NCBI RefSeq assembly: GCF_000372725.1
Contig: NW_005200784.1
Coordinates: 680,954 to 744,953 of the forward strand
From: Emiliania huxleyi CCMP1516
Lineage: Eukaryota > Haptophyta > Isochrysidales > Noelaerhabdaceae
Direction: 5' to 3'
DNA: 64,000 nt
Shown: positions 30,661 through 42,338 of the stretch, piece after piece
Layout: each line of letters begins with the position of its first letter
How positions within the stretch are numbered: the first letter of the stretch is position 1
The notes under the pieces: model-generated
Told to the model about the DNA's origin: nothing
What the model saw: only the letters and a program-made list of their open reading frames with translations
Database searches by the model: none
Program-made: the position numbers and the translations under genes

Positions 30661-30908
30661 CACGGTCCACACTCCCGCCCTCCTACCGGGCACCACACGG
30701 GCTCACGGGCACGGCGCGCACTCCCGTCTCCCCGGAAATGGCACACGGTCAAAGTCGCGGTGTGTCTCTTATTCAGGGTCTTTTTTACGCAGGCCGTGCC
30801 TCACTCTCTGACCGATGTGAGACATTTCCGATCTCGAGATCGAGATCAGATCGAGATCAGATCGAGATGGGTGGGGAGCACGGGAGCTCCAGGTATTCAT
30901 AATGTGAG

Positions 30909-33900
30909 TCACCTGAAGCTGCCGCCCCCGTGGATGCGCATTCGCGGCTGTCCCGCAGAGGGCGCGGCGCCTGTCGCCGCTGCCGCCGCTCCGCTCTTGA
31001 AGAAGTGCGGCGCCACCTCCGCGAGCCAAGCGGCCTCGATCGTGGTGAGGTCGCGCATATAGAGCCGCGTGGTGAAGACGAGCTCGTTATAGAGCACGCA
31101 AGGCGCGCGGCGCGAGAAGAGGGCCGACGAGGGGTGGATTGAGACCGTCTGCCTCGAGACGAGGGTCACATAGTCCCCGCTCGGGCGACGCACCGCCGCC
31201 TGCAGGAAGAAGGCAGCGGCCAGCGCGCGGCGCAACTCGACCGACTCCTCGGAGCTGAGCGGTTGCGCGGCGCTCGCCACCCCGTCGGGCACGCGCCCGT
31301 CGCCGTCGCCGAGGCCAAGCCTGCGCGCGGTGGCGACGAGCTGCGTGCGCACCTGCGGAGCCGCGATGGAGCCGCGATGGAGCCGCGATGGAGCCGAGGC
31401 AGCGAGGTGCAGCCGAGATGCGGCGGAGGTGCAGCTGAGATGCGGCCGAGGTGCAGCTGAGATGCAGTCAAAGCATGCAGCCGACCCGCGTGCGCACCTG
31501 CACCGCCGTCTCGAGAGTGCGCCAGTTGAGGAAGTTGGCCTCGGCCCAGCGGCGGCCCTCGCCGCGCGCCTTGCCGCCGCCGCTCGCCGCGTCGTACGCT
31601 GACACCACGTGCAGCGCGGTGAGCGTGTCGCCGCCGGGAGAGCGGAAGCGGAGCCTCGACTCGTCGGCAGCCTCGCGGTGCGAGTGCGGCGAGTGGAAGA
31701 GAGCGCCTGCGCCGGCGGCAGGGGGGGGGCATGCGGTGGCGGGCGGGGGCATGCGGTGGCGGGCGGGGGCTGGCGGGGGCGGGCGGTGTGTCGCGGCGGC
31801 GATCGGCGGCTTGCGAGAGAGGCGCGCCGTCGGCACACAACACGCCGAGCAGGGAGAGCATCGGCCCAAGGACACGCCCGCCCCGCGCGGCGAGCAAGGC
31901 TCGGCCGTGGATCGGCTCGAGCGGCAACCGGGCGAGCAAGCGGCCGTCCGCCGTGAGCGCGCCGCTGTTGTCAAGGGCGCGCAGTGCGAGGAGCTCCTGG
32001 GCAAGAAGACAGGGGAGAGGGGGCGGTGGAGAGGCCACCGTCGGACGACGGCTGTGCGGGCGGCCCTGGGGGAGGGGGGGGGGGGGGTCGCGAACGCCTC
32101 GAGCGCCGCCGCGAGCGCGTCGGCGGGTGGCGGGGTCAGGAACTCGAAGGAGAGCACGTCCTTGACGCCGAGCGAGAGGAGGGAGAGCACCGTCGCCGAG
32201 AGGGAGCGGCGAAGCACCTCGGGCGCCGTGGCCTCCTCGAGATCGTCCTGCCGGCACGAGGGCCAAAGTAGTGGCGAGAGGGAGGAAGCGGTGGGAGGGA
32301 GGGAGCGGTGGGAGGGAGAAGCGGTGGGAGCAGGCAGCGGTGAGAGGAGGGAGCGGCGCGGCTGAAGCCACGACGCGGGGTGAGAGGGCGACGGGGTGAG
32401 AGGGCGACGGGGAGAGACGCGGACGGGGGAGAAGGGCGAGGCTTCCACCACGGAGGCGCGCGCAAGGCGGCAGGGGAGGGCGTTGCAGGAGGGCGTTGCA
32501 GGAGGGCGTTGCAGGAGGGCGTTGCAGGAGGGCGGCCGCGCCTCGAAGGTGCGCTCGGTGTAGAGGCGGAAGCACTTGCCTGCCGAGACGCGGCCTGCGC
32601 GGCCGGCGCGCTGCAGCGCGGCGGCGCGCGAGATTGGCAGCTGCAGCAGCGAGTCGACCCGTCGGGCGGCATGGTACGCCTATCGGGGGACGGCTTCGGA
32701 CGCGTCCGGGACGGGTGCAGCGCCGGAGAAGCGGGGGAGGTGGCGGTTGCCTTTGACTTTGCGAGGCCGCTGTCGACGACGTACACGACCCCCTCGATGG
32801 TGAGGGACGTCTCGGCGATGTTTGTCGCGAGAACCGCCTGTCGCGGGAGGCTGCGTGAGGAGGAGTGCAGACCGGCGTGTGAAGCAAGCGAGCCCTGGCA
32901 AGCGCCTTGCGAGTGTTCGGAGGAGCCGGAGCGAGCGCTTCCATCTGCGCCGCTGGCGAGAGGGCGGCGTAGAGCGGCAACGGGAGCAGCGTCGGCGACG
33001 TGGCCGGCAGCAGCCGCGCGCGCGCCTCGATGGCGGCGGCGGCGGCGGAGATGTCGTCCTCGCCAGTGAGAAAGACGAGGACGTCTCCGGCCGGCTCGAG
33101 CTGGTGGATCTGCAGCACCTAATCAATAGCTAATTAATAGTGAATTAATAGTCTCCGGCCGGCTCGAGCTGGTGGATCTGCAGCACCGTCGTCACCACCG
33201 CCTCGAGGTAGTCCTCGCACGGCTCCGCGGCGTGGAGCACCTGGCAGGCAGACGGGCGCGGCAACGCTCAAGTCACAGCGGCATCGCAGATCGCGGCCGG
33301 GCACGCTCTTTCTTTCAGCTCGGCATTCGGGGGGCTGCTCACCTCGACCGGGTGAGATCGCCCCAGGACCTGCACCGCGGGCGCGCCGTCAAAGAAGGCG
33401 CAAAAGGTGTCGACCTCGAGCGTCGCCGACATGACGACCAGTTTCAGCGGGCCTGCGCCGCCTCCGTTGGCCGATCGGCGCCGCGCCTGGGCCGACTTGA
33501 GCAGCGCCAGGACCACGTCAGAGGCGAGGGAGCGCTCGTGCGCCTCGTCAACGATGAGCGCAGAGTAGGCGGAGAGCAGCGGGTCGGAGGCGGCCTCGCG
33601 CAGGAGCATCCCGTCGGTCACAAATTTGATGGCTGTGCCGCCGCGCTTCGGAGGCCTCCGGTCAAAACTCTCGTCGAAGCGGACGGCGTAGCCGACGAGC
33701 GAGCCGACGGGACAGGCCTGCTCGGCGGCGACGCGGCGCGCGAGAGAGACGGCGGCGACGCGGCGCGGCTGCGTTATGCCCACTGCGCCGGCCTCGGTGT
33801 AGCCGGCGGCGTGCAGGAACTGCGGAACCTGCGTGCTCTTGCCCGAGCCCGTCTCGCCAGTGAGGATGAGCGTCTCTGCGGCGGCCACCTCACGGAGCAG

Positions 33901-33987
33901 AGCGCGCCGCGCCGACCAGATTGGGAGCTTCCGCCGTGTGGCGAGGAGATCCTCGCCAGTCGGCTCAGAGCGCGAACGTTTTGTCAT
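30909..33987 (-). CDS. DHX33: DHX33-like DEAH-box RNA helicase, nine exons
   Basis: Exons as read: 33987-33343, 33240-33187, 33118-32906, 32837-32751, 32679-32542, 32247-32098, 31996-31828, 31706-31498 and 31352-30909. They give 702 residues, close to animal DHX33 (about 707), and every phase fits. Motif [10 protein letters not shown] (44-52), [12 protein letters not shown] (147-150), SAT (187-189), [21 protein letters not shown] and QRAGRAGR are all seen. The C-terminal OB-type end reads [10 protein letters not shown]...[22 protein letters not shown], diagnostic for the DHX33 branch. Family role: rRNA synthesis and ribosome biogenesis in the nucleolus. Introns 3-7 are GC-AG; 1, 2 and 8 are GT-AG. 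Intron 2 repeats 36 bp of exon 3 exactly; introns 5 and 7 hold short tandem repeats. ATG 33987 is preferred over 34074, which lies in a GCGAAG repeat. Confidence 0.93.
33083..33186 (-). repeat. 36-bp perfect direct repeat forming DHX33-like intron 2
   Basis: 33083-33118 and 33151-33186 are identical, separated by a 32-bp AT-rich spacer (coding strand TATTAATTCACTATTAATTA...). The 68-bp offset would shift the frame unless spliced. Coding-strand GTGCTGCAG at the start of each copy and TTAG before the second give a GT-AG intron at 33119-33186. Confidence 0.97.
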
Positions 33988-34087
33988 CGTGGCTGTCCGG
34001 TGCGAAGTCCGGTGCGAAGGCGATGCGAAGGCGATGCGAAGGCGAAGCGAAGGCGAAGCACACGTCGATGACAAACGCGGAGTGGTG

Positions 34088-34323
34088 CCGTGCTGTCGAG
34101 TGCTGACGTCCGGGGCTTCTTTGTTTCTTTTTTTGCGGCCGCCTTCCGAGCCTCACTTTCTTCACCTTCCTACCTAACCTAACCCGCCGTGTGCCATGTG
34201 CAAAAGGCAGTTGCCTTTGCGGTGTCGAGATGGTGCAGAGCGGCGGTGAATTCTTTTAGTGCCCTTGTCTTCAGACTTCACCTTTCTTTCTACCTAACCT
34301 AACCCTTGTAACGCATCAAGCCC
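34088..34323. other. Intergenic with a 25-bp direct repeat
   Basis: TTCACCTT..CTACCTAACCTAACC occurs near 34160 and again near 34279, each time after a T-rich stretch. Function unknown; it may be part of a small dispersed repeat. Confidence 0.5.
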
Positions 34324-35643
34324 TCACTCCGGCGTTCCCACTCCATGCTCCACCCGCGGGTCCGGCCCTACAGTACATCCGCCCCCCCCCGCAGGGCCCG
34401 CGCTCCATGGCCGCGTCACGAGGGAGCGCGATCGGTACAGCTTCGACTTGAGGATGAGCAGCTCTCCCTTGGCCCGCGCGACGCTCGCTAGCGACTCCTT
34501 CTCGCGCTTGAGCCCCTCCGACTCCTCCCGCACCGTCTCGAGCGCGCGCTGCGCGGCCGCGTTTCTCCGCGCCAGCTGAGGCAGGGGAGGGGAGTCCGAG
34601 GTCAGCACTCTGAGGGTCCGGGCAGCCGCCGTCCCCGTCTCGCGCACCTCGTCCGCGTGCCACTGCGTCGCCTCCGCCGCCGCCTCCACCTTTGCGCTCC
34701 TCGCCTCCAGCGCCTCCACCTGCGCGCGCAGCGCCGCCTGCGCCTCGCGCTCCCCGGCCAGCGCCGCCTCCCGATCGGCAGCCTGCGCCCGCGCTTCGGC
34801 CAGCGCCTCCCGCACGTCGCCAAGCCGGGCCTCGAGCGCGCGCCGGCCGTCAATCGCGTCGGCGACGGCGCCCTCGAGCTGCGCGTTCCGCGCCGCGACG
34901 GCCCCCGCCTCGCTCTCGACCGCATGCAACGCCGCCTCGACCGCCTCCCGCGCCGCCTGTGCCTCGCCGAGCTGCGATTCGAGGACGGCGGAGCGCCGCA
35001 GCGCCGTCGCGAGCTCGGCCGCCCGGCGCTCGCCCGCCGCCTGGAGGGAGGCCGCTGTGACCAGCCCGCCGCGGAGGTCGTCGACCAACGCCTGGTACGA
35101 CTGCACCTGCTCGCGCAGGGACTCGGCGTCCGAGGCCAGCGCGGCCTTGTCGTCCGCCAGCTGCACCAGCAGCGCCTGCAGCTTGCCCACCTGGCCCGAC
35201 GGCGCCACGTGGTTATTCTTGGACGGCGCCAGGCGCAGCTTGCCCGCCTCCTCGCCAAACATCAGGGCGTCGAGGGCGTCGCGCCCCGCGGCGTCGCCGG
35301 GCTGCAAAGGCACCGTCACGAGCACCGCCACGACCGCCTGCCCGGCTAGGGACGGCTGCAGCAGCCGCGTGATTGCAGAGTTGCGAAAGTGCAGCACCGG
35401 CTTGTGGGCGGCGAGGGCGTGCACCACCGCCTTGAGCCAGTGCAGCGACTTGTTGATGGCGATTCCCTCGCTCACGCGCTGGCGCTCCCGGTTGAGCGTC
35501 GCCGCCTCGGAGCCGGCGAGGTCGACGAGAGTCAGCACTCCCGAGGAGAGGTCCGACAGGCTCTCGCGCGAGTCGCCCTCCCCTTGCACCTCCACGAGGC
35601 GTGCGGCCTCGACGCGCAGCCGCACGACGGTGTGGGCGTGGGG
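34324..35643 (-). pseudogene. Kinesin lacking the N-terminal half of its motor domain
   Basis: The frame begins inside the motor at HTVVRLRVEA (the end of switch I), followed by switch II LTLVDLAGSE, INKSLHWLKAVVHAL and HFRNSAITRLLQPSLAG. A coiled coil rich in Ala, Glu and Arg follows (about residues 150-390) with a short Gly-rich tail. The P-loop and first half of the motor are missing. Immediately upstream is a TCGACACC minisatellite with an in-frame TGA and no usable 3' splice site. So either the gene was cut at the minisatellite or upstream exons join through an intron I cannot see. As it stands the product could not hydrolyse ATP. Kinesin subfamily not determined. Confidence 0.7.
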
Positions 35644-35700
35644 TGTCGAGGTGTCGAGTCAGTGTCGAGGTTTGGTGTCGAGGTGTCGAGGCCAGGCCTC
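35644..35700. repeat. TCGACACC minisatellite at the kinesin break
   Basis: Several 8-9 bp GGTGTCGA units. The same motif forms larger arrays at 39070-39300 and 56685-56910. Confidence 0.8.
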
Positions 35701-36858
35701 AGTCTCCAGTGAGACGAGACAGCCTCTGGGGGGAGGCGGGGGCCCTAGAGGGTATCCATGCGGGGGGGAGATGGGGATTTTTTGGGACTTTTTTCTTTTT
35801 TGCGATTTTTTACTCGTTTTCATGGGAATTCGCCGTCCTTGCGGCCATGCTATCACGCCTTGCGACAGCCTGTCGGCCGCTGCTGAACGTGCCCTGCTGC
35901 ACAATTGACCACCTGCATAGCTCGTGGCCTTAGTCTTCGGCATTCAGTGACGACCTGATCGTACGGCCAGTAGGAAGGTGTCCTTCCAGCGCGTGCACGC
36001 TTCTGACGCAATGCCCGTCACAAACTGCCTCGGCGACTGGCTGCTGGCACTCTCGAGGCTATGCCTACACAGCCTCGCGCGCATGGGCAGTCAAGAGGGA
36101 CCATGCACTTTCTCAGGACAGCGCCAGTGCCTCTCCCTTGGACCGGCAAACGTGGTGGTCTCGTGTCACCAATGTGGGACCAGTGCGGCATCGCGCCATC
36201 GACAGCTCTGAACTGCGCCTCACCACTGACCGGGAAGGCCGCCAAGTGGGTCAGCACCGGTCGCACATTGTGGCAGCAGTCAGCAGCGCATGTCTGATAG
36301 CTAGAGCAGCAGCGTCAGGGTCGCAGGGTCGGATCATGTCAAGCCTCTCGCCCGGCCGGCCGTGTGCAGACGTCGGCCTGTCTGCTGTCTGGAGTGATCT
36401 GTCGGCGGTCAGTACGACCAATCAGGTCGGAGTTTTCTGATGGTTGGAGGGTCTATCTGTATGTACTCCTCGAGATCTCTCCAAATCTGCCCTCTGATCA
36501 ACCGTGATCATTCGGGAAGTCGGTGCTAACGGAGACTAACGGAGCCAGAGCCCCGTTTCCGCACTGCTGCGCGGCGCACGGTGCCTCCGGGGGCCCCCGC
36601 CTCCCCCCAGAGGAGACAGCCCCTAATTTCACTCCTCGATGGTTGTGTGATAAGGGGTCGCTCGTCTACAACAATTGTACGCTCATCCTCGTTACTCGAG
36701 CTCTAGAGCCTCGAGCTCCTAGAGCCTCCTCTACGCTCTCTAGCTCTACCCACGAGCCAGATCCAGCTCGCAGCTGCGCAACCGCGCGGAGCGAGCGAAG
36801 CGCCAGGCCGCGAGGGTAGTGAAAAGGTAAATTTCAAACTCAACACAAGCAGTCACGA
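35701..36858. other. Intergenic, nothing identified
   Basis: Includes a T-rich run (about 35775-35820) and AGCTCTAGAGCCTCGAGC-like repeats near 36700. No frame looks like a conserved protein; the missing kinesin N-terminus is not here. Confidence 0.5.
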
Positions 36859-37670
36859 TCAACGTCTGCGCACGAGGTGTAAAGTCACCGACGCCGCGGC
36901 TAGCCTCCCCCCCCCCCTCGCCCACGGCGGCGGCGCCCCCCCGCCCCCGCCAGGAGCTCTGCCTCTACCTCTCCCGCCGCCGCCTCGTTGCCGTCCCTCG
37001 GCGTCGCGGTGCTTCCTGCCCTTGCAGTGCTCGGTCAGCTGAGCCACGCTGGTGAAGGCGATGTCGCAAACCTCGCAGAAGCGGCCCTCCTCCCGCGCCG
37101 CCGCCGCCCGCGCCGCCTGCACGTGCTTCTTCCCCTGCAGGTGCTCGCGCAGCAGCGCCTGTCGACGAGAGCGGGCGGCGGAGGGTGAGAGCCGTGGCAG
37201 GGCCGGGTAGGGCCAGGGAGGGGAGGAGGGGAGAGGGCCTGCGAGGTGACGCTCACGCCGCACATCTCGCAGCGCAGGCCGACGACGCCGGGAGCCTCCA
37301 CCGGCTCCTCGTCGTCAGCGCCCTTCACTCCGGAGCGGCCGCGCTTGCGGTGCGGAGCCGCCGGCTGCGTCGGCGAAGGCAGCCGGCCGTCGCCATCCGA
37401 GTCGCCGCCAGAGGCGCCGTCCGAGCCGAGCTCGGCCAGCTCGGACTCGAGCTTCGCGATCCTCTCGTCGAGCTCACAGATCGTCCGCCGTCGAATGTTG
37501 GCCGAGGGCGCCGCCGCCGGACTGGCGGCTGGACTGGCGGCAGTTTGCACCGGTGCTGGTGGCGAGGCCAGGCGCGGACGCGTCGCTCGGCTGCGGCGAC
37601 GGCCCGGCAGGATCGTCGAGTGACTCTCCCACCACGGACGGGGGCTTGGGCCGCTCGATGTTGAAGCCAT
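36859..37670 (-). CDS. Two-finger C2H2 (JAZ/matrin-type) zinc-finger protein
   Basis: Exons 37670-37239 and 37158-36859, joined over an 80-bp GC-AG intron that splits the first finger (CEMCGVSVTSQ|ALLREHLQGKKH). The second finger is CEVCDIAFTSVAQLTEHCKGRKH. Both have the C-x2-C-x12-H-x5-H spacing typical of fingers that bind double-stranded RNA or RNA-protein complexes (JAZ, U1C-like, matrin). Upstream are a Ser/Pro-rich region, a short helix (CELDERIAKLESELAELG, about 62-79) and an acidic/basic linker; the tail is Gly/Arg-rich. The product is 243 residues. The reading frame of the first about 60 residues is uncertain because a second frame is also open. It is divergent from the gene at 37839, with 168 bp between the starts. 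Confidence 0.75.
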
Positions 37671-37838
37671 CCGCGGCGGCGGCGGGAGCGTGGCAGCGTG
37701 TCCGAGAAAGTTTATCGATCCACACTTCGATAGACCGAAAGTAAGATCGTTCGGTGCAGAAACGCCGGCCATGCCCATGTAACGCACTTGTGCTCGATTT
37801 TTGGTTTAGAAGTGTCTCCAAGTCTTCTGGACCCATCG

Positions 37839-38381
37839 ATGGCCGTCGCCTCGACGCCGCTCGTCGCGGCACCATCGTGCCCGGCCTGGGCGAAGCGTCG
37901 TCGCGGGTTCCCGCCGCAGTTCGACGGCAAGCCGTGCGAGCCTGCCGAGGAGGAGGACATGTGGCTGTGCAGAGCCGACGGCCGCGCGCGCAGCACCGCC
38001 GACCTGAAGCGCCTGGCGACCGCCGCTCGGGTGCGAGCGAAACGAGCAGGAGATGCAGCCGCCGCGAACACGCGCGATCGGCAGGCGCGCGACCAGCGCC
38101 GCCGGCAGCGTGAGCAGCACGACCGGCGCGCAGCGCCGGCGGTCGCCAAGACCGTGCGCCCACAACGCGGCCAGTGCGGCTGCCCGGCGCACGCGGTGTG
38201 CGGCATGTGCGTCGACCAGGGCAAGCTCGCCGCGGCCGAGCAGGCGGCCATCGACCTGGAGACGCGCTTCCACGCCTCGACGAACGTCGTCATGGACCTG
38301 GAGCGGCCCGAGGACGAGACGGCGGCGCTGCAGCGACGCATCAGGCGCGCAGGACGACGGTGCAAGCATGTCCGAGGGTGA
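37839..38381 (+). CDS. Unidentified basic protein with a Cys cluster
   Basis: 180 residues from ATG 37839 (MAVASTPLVAAPSCPAWAKR); an upstream in-frame ATG at 37788 is less likely. It shows a conserved-looking N-terminal block (RGFPPQFDGKPCEPAEEEDM), a long Arg/Ala-rich helix (about 65-125), then QCGCPAHAVCGMCVDQGKLA, whose five Cys could hold zinc, and a C-terminal helix. The 3' end could instead splice to a short acidic tail (DDGASMSEGE) in another frame. Divergently arranged with the zinc-finger gene. Family not recognised. Confidence 0.5.
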   Translation: MAVASTPLVAAPSCPAWAKRRRGFPPQFDGKPCEPAEEEDMWLCRADGRARSTADLKRLATAARVRAKRAGDAAAANTRDRQARDQRRRQREQHDRRAAPAVAKTVRPQRGQCGCPAHAVCGMCVDQGKLAAAEQAAIDLETRFHASTNVVMDLERPEDETAALQRRIRRAGRRCKHVRG

Positions 38382-39069
38382 GTAGAAGTGTGTGGAGGTT
38401 TGGTAGGCTGTAGCGTCGTCGCGCGTAAGAAGAGTGGTGAAATTTAGAAAAGGAGTTGCGGTGTTGATCGCCGCGGGAGCCCTCTTATTGGTCACACTAC
38501 GTCTCCAAGTCTTCGTCCCGCGTCGGACAACAACGTCTGTCCCACACACGCACAGACGCGCACATACATCATGCTCAGGCACCCCCGCAGTGACACAGTA
38601 GTGGTTTGAGTCAAACCACACAAGTACTAGCAGAGAGTGCACACACACACCTGAACACACAAATCGCTCTCTCTCACACCTGAAGAAGAGATCTGATCTC
38701 TCTCACACCTGCCTTGGCGAGTGAGGCCTGAGGGTCGTAAGAATCAAAGCCTCTTGGTGTCATTGGTGCCAAACGTGCTCAAGCGCGCCGAAGAGAGACG
38801 GTCTACACTCGAGGGAGTTAGCGAAAGTCGCACGGGCAGAGGGGAGACCGAGGGCTCCGCGCTCCGCACCGGCAGTCCGCACCGCCTCGCGAAAGGGAAG
38901 CAACGATCAACTCCAGCTTGGACTTGGGTGCGCCGAGCGCCGGCGCGTAGGTCGCGACCGACGCGCAGCGGTGGCTCGTCGCGTTGAACGTATCCTGGTC
39001 AGAAGAAAGCTGAAGATTTTGCAACTGCTGCCCAAGTTTTGTTGATGGGCTGCAACTACATCCTGCCAC
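38382..39069. other. Intergenic, possible gene fragment
   Basis: CA- and CT-rich stretches near 38640-38715. The minus strand at 38840-39050 reads DQDTFNATSHRCASVATYAP ... KSKLELIVASLSRG, which looks protein-like but has no start and abuts a minisatellite. Confidence 0.3.
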
Positions 39070-39305
39070 CTTGGACACCTCGACACCTTAGACGCAAAAC
39101 CCCTTGACAACACTCGACACCTGCTCGACACCCTCGACACCCTCGACACCCCTCGACACCCCTCGACACGGACAAGCTTGGTCCCAGCCTCGACAGGCCT
39201 CGACAGGCCTCGACAGGCCTCGACAGGCCTCGACATCTCTATCCCTCGACAGCAGCTCGACACCCTCGACACCGGGCCTCGACACCTCGACACCAGGGCT
39301 CAGAC

Positions 39306-39381
<76 letters not shown>

Positions 39382-39382
39382 C
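39070..39382. repeat. TCGACACC / CCTCGACAGG minisatellites and (GA)n
   Basis: TCGACACCC units, then five GCCTCGACAG units (about 39188-39232), more TCGACACC, then a GA run of about 70 bp with one interruption (39309-39380). Confidence 0.9.
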
Positions 39383-39537
39383 CTTCTCTCTCGTCTGTAA
39401 GGCCCATGGTAAGGCCGCGAAATTCTTCGCCGCTCTGCGGACGGCAGCGTGTACCACGCGCGCAACCTGCACTTCTTCTTTACGGAGCTGATGGCCGAGC
39501 TGGTGTACGCCGGCGTCTTCAGATCTTCAGAAACGGA

Positions 39538-39640
39538 AACAGACAACCCAAGGGAGGGATGGGAGGACGGCACGCCGCCACCACACAGGGATTTTAAGAA
39601 GAGGGGTGTGGTGCGCTATCCGTCTGAGATCTCTGTACGG
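39538..39640 (-). mobile_element. Retroelement tail copy
   Basis: Reversed copy of the 3' region of the element at 1763-3022: CAACCCAAGGGAGGGATGGG, then the CACACAGGGATTTTAA block. Only about 100 bp remain. The 39641-40382 stretch that follows contains A/G-rich sequence and nothing recognisable. Confidence 0.7.
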
Positions 39641-40382
39641 ACCGCGCGCAGCCCGAGACCTCAGCGCGCCGTCGAGAGCAGCTTGGCAGGCATTGGCCTG
39701 TCCGAGGTTTTCCGGGCAAACAAAAAGGAAGGCGCTCTCAAAAAGGAAAAGAGAGGGTCCCGAGCACTTTGCGTTTCCGGAAATTTCCAGGGAAAACAGA
39801 GGGTGTTTGGTGCTCCATTCGGAGTTTCCCTGAGTCTGAGAGCTGGTCTGGGGCAAAATCTGAGGCAAAATTGAGGAAATCGGCAAACTACCCGGGTATT
39901 TTCCAGGACCAGGTATGTACCATGAAAAGTTAGTATACCCGCAAAATACCGGTATTTTGCCGATTTTGCTGATCTCGGCCCCAAAATAGCCTCAGACTCA
40001 GCTCAGTTACTGAGGCTCAGAGCCCCAAAATGACGATTTTAACGGAGTTTTCCGAACAAAACAGAAAGGAAAGAGGTGGTAGAGAAAAAAGGAAACGAAA
40101 ACAGACGGGGTGCGAGAGGAAAACCTCGGACAGCCCAAGGCAGGCATGGCCGACGAGACCGCGGCTGATCAGGCGCGCCCTGATTGCTGGCAAATCGTGG
40201 ATTGCTGTGAACAGGCCAGCAAACACGTCATTGCTGACAGCGCACACGATCCAGACGAGAGACGTGCGTGGCGCCCACATCACATCACGCCACCGCATAC
40301 TCCGCCACCCACCCGCGCCCGCCATCGCACCGTCACGCGCTCTCCCCTCACCGCTCCGCAGCCCTTCCACTCCTCCGCAAAC

Positions 40383-42338
40383 ATGGCCGCCGCTGTCGCT
40401 TCCCTGATCGGCCTCTCTGGCGCGTCGTCCACCGTGTACTTCGAGGACGACTTTACCAAGGGCATGGACAAGTGCGCGCGCCTGCTCACCTCGCGATTAT
40501 TACCCCCCCGCCGCTCTCGCCTCCCTCCCACCGCCTCCCCGCCCGCTCCCACTGGCCGCCTCCACTGCTTGCCTTTCGCACTCGCCTTGTCGCCGCCCAG
40601 CCGCATCGCATCGCATCGCATCACACCGGCTCACCGCGGCAGGTGGACGGTGGGCACGATGCCGGGCAAGGAGATGGGCAAGTGGGACGTCACGCCGGGC
40701 AAGTGGTTCGTCGACGAGGAGGCGAATAAGGGCCTCACCATCACCGAGGACATGCGGTGCGCGCGCCTCCGCCTCCGCCTCCGCCTCCCCGCCCTCCTCG
40801 TCTCGTGGCGGTCTCCCTCGCCACGCTCGCCCCCGCCTGCGCGCCGTCCGCGAGCCGCCTCCCGCCCCCTCCGCAGCTTCTACTCCATCACCGCGCCCCT
40901 CGACAAGCCCGCCTCGTCCAAGGGCAAGGACCTCGTGATTCAGTTTTCGGCCAAGATTGAGAACCACCAGTATGCCTTCTGCGGCGGCGGCTACATCAAG
41001 CTGCTGCCCGCGGGGACCAAGGCGGAAAGCTTCAACGGCGACGACGAGTACCAGATCATGTTCGGCCCCGACCTCTGCGGCTACGACGTGTCGCACGTCC
41101 ACCTCATCTTCAACCACAAGGGCGAGAACCTGCTCAAGACGGACAAGATCTCGCTCGAGTACTCGGACAAGGCGTGACCCCCCCCCCCCCCCCCCCCGCC
41201 CCTCTCCCGCCTGCGCCCTCCCAGGCCCCGGCGGCTGCCACCTGTCCCTGCGCTGCCGCCTCCCCCCCGCTCTTCTCCCTCGCCCCGCCTCCGCCGCCGC
41301 CTCCGGACCCTACCCCTGGGGACCCTACCCCCTCGAGCCTGCCCTCACCCGCCACCGCCACCCGCCGCCGCCGCCGCACAGAACGAGTTCACCCACCTCT
41401 ACACGGCGCACATCAAGCCGGACGGGACGTACGAGGTCTTCTTCGACCTCGAGTCCAAGGCCAAGGGCAAGATCGTCGAGGACTGGGGCTTCCCCAAGCC
41501 GGAGATCGACGATCCGGACGACAAGAAGCCGTCCGACTGGGTCGACGAGACAATGATGGACGACCCCGAGGACAAGAAGCCGGAGGGGTGCGGCACACCC
41601 CTACCCCCTTCTCCGCATCCCCCCTGCACGTCACCGCTCACCGCCCTCACCGCCCTCACCGCCCTCACCACCCCTCCTCCACGCACCCTCCCCCCTCGCC
41701 CCTCACGCCGCCCCGCCCGTCGCCGCGCCGCAGGTACGATGACATCCCGGCCCAGATCCCGGACCCGGACGCGACCAAGCCCGACGACTGGGACGACGAG
41801 GACGATGGCGAGTGGGAGGCGCCCATGGTGGACAACCCCGACTACAAGGGCGAGTGGTCGCCCAAGCGGATCGACAACCCGGCGTACAAGGGCGAGTGGA
41901 AGCCAAAGCAGATCAAAAACAAGGACTACGAGGAGGGCGTGCAGCTGGCGGCGTACGAGGGCGCGATGCTCGGCTTCGAGCTCTGGATCGTCAACAACGG
42001 CACTATCTTCGACAACATCCTGGTGACGGACGACATCGAGTACGCAAAGGCGCAGGGCGAGAAGCTGTGGAAGCCGACGCAGGAGGGGGAGAAGGAGGTC
42101 AAGGAGAAGTGGGACAAGGAGAACAAGCCGGACGAGCCGGAGGGGGGCGAGGAGGACGGCGAGGATTTTGACGAGGTGCTCGCGCGGCTGGCGCCCCCCC
42201 CGCTCGCCGCCCGTAGCACTGCCTCGCCCGCCCGCCCGTTGCCCTGCCCCCCTCACGGCTTCTGGCTCACGCCCGCTCCTCTCGCGCCAGGACGAGGAGC
42301 CGCCCGAGGAGGAGGAGGAGGAGAAGGACGAGCTGTAG
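40383..42338 (+). CDS. CALR: Calreticulin
   Basis: ER lectin chaperone and calcium store. Exons as read: 40383-40471, 40643-40756, 40877-41171, 41382-41587, 41734-42175 and 42291-42338; product 397 residues, ending in KDEL. Introns are GT-AG except the third (41172-41381, GC-AG, starting GCGTGA and holding a poly-C run). The N-terminus MAAAVASLIGLSGASS is a plausible signal peptide before VYFEDDF. The globular domain shows CGGGYIKLLP and IMFGPDLCGYD; the P domain has IPDPDATKPDDWDDE and DGEWEAP repeats, with NPDYKGEW and NPAYKGEW; the C-domain is acidic. All phases join correctly. Family function is folding of N-glycosylated proteins and calcium buffering in the ER. Confidence 0.96.

Noticed and set aside
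30909..33118. A continuous 650-codon helicase ORF from 33118 to 31166
   Set aside because: The conserved helicase blocks occur in different frames separated by GC-AG introns; the long frame reads through introns by chance.
39070..39300. CRISPR-like regular repeats
   Set aside because: 8-10 bp minisatellite units without unique spacers, in a eukaryotic genome.
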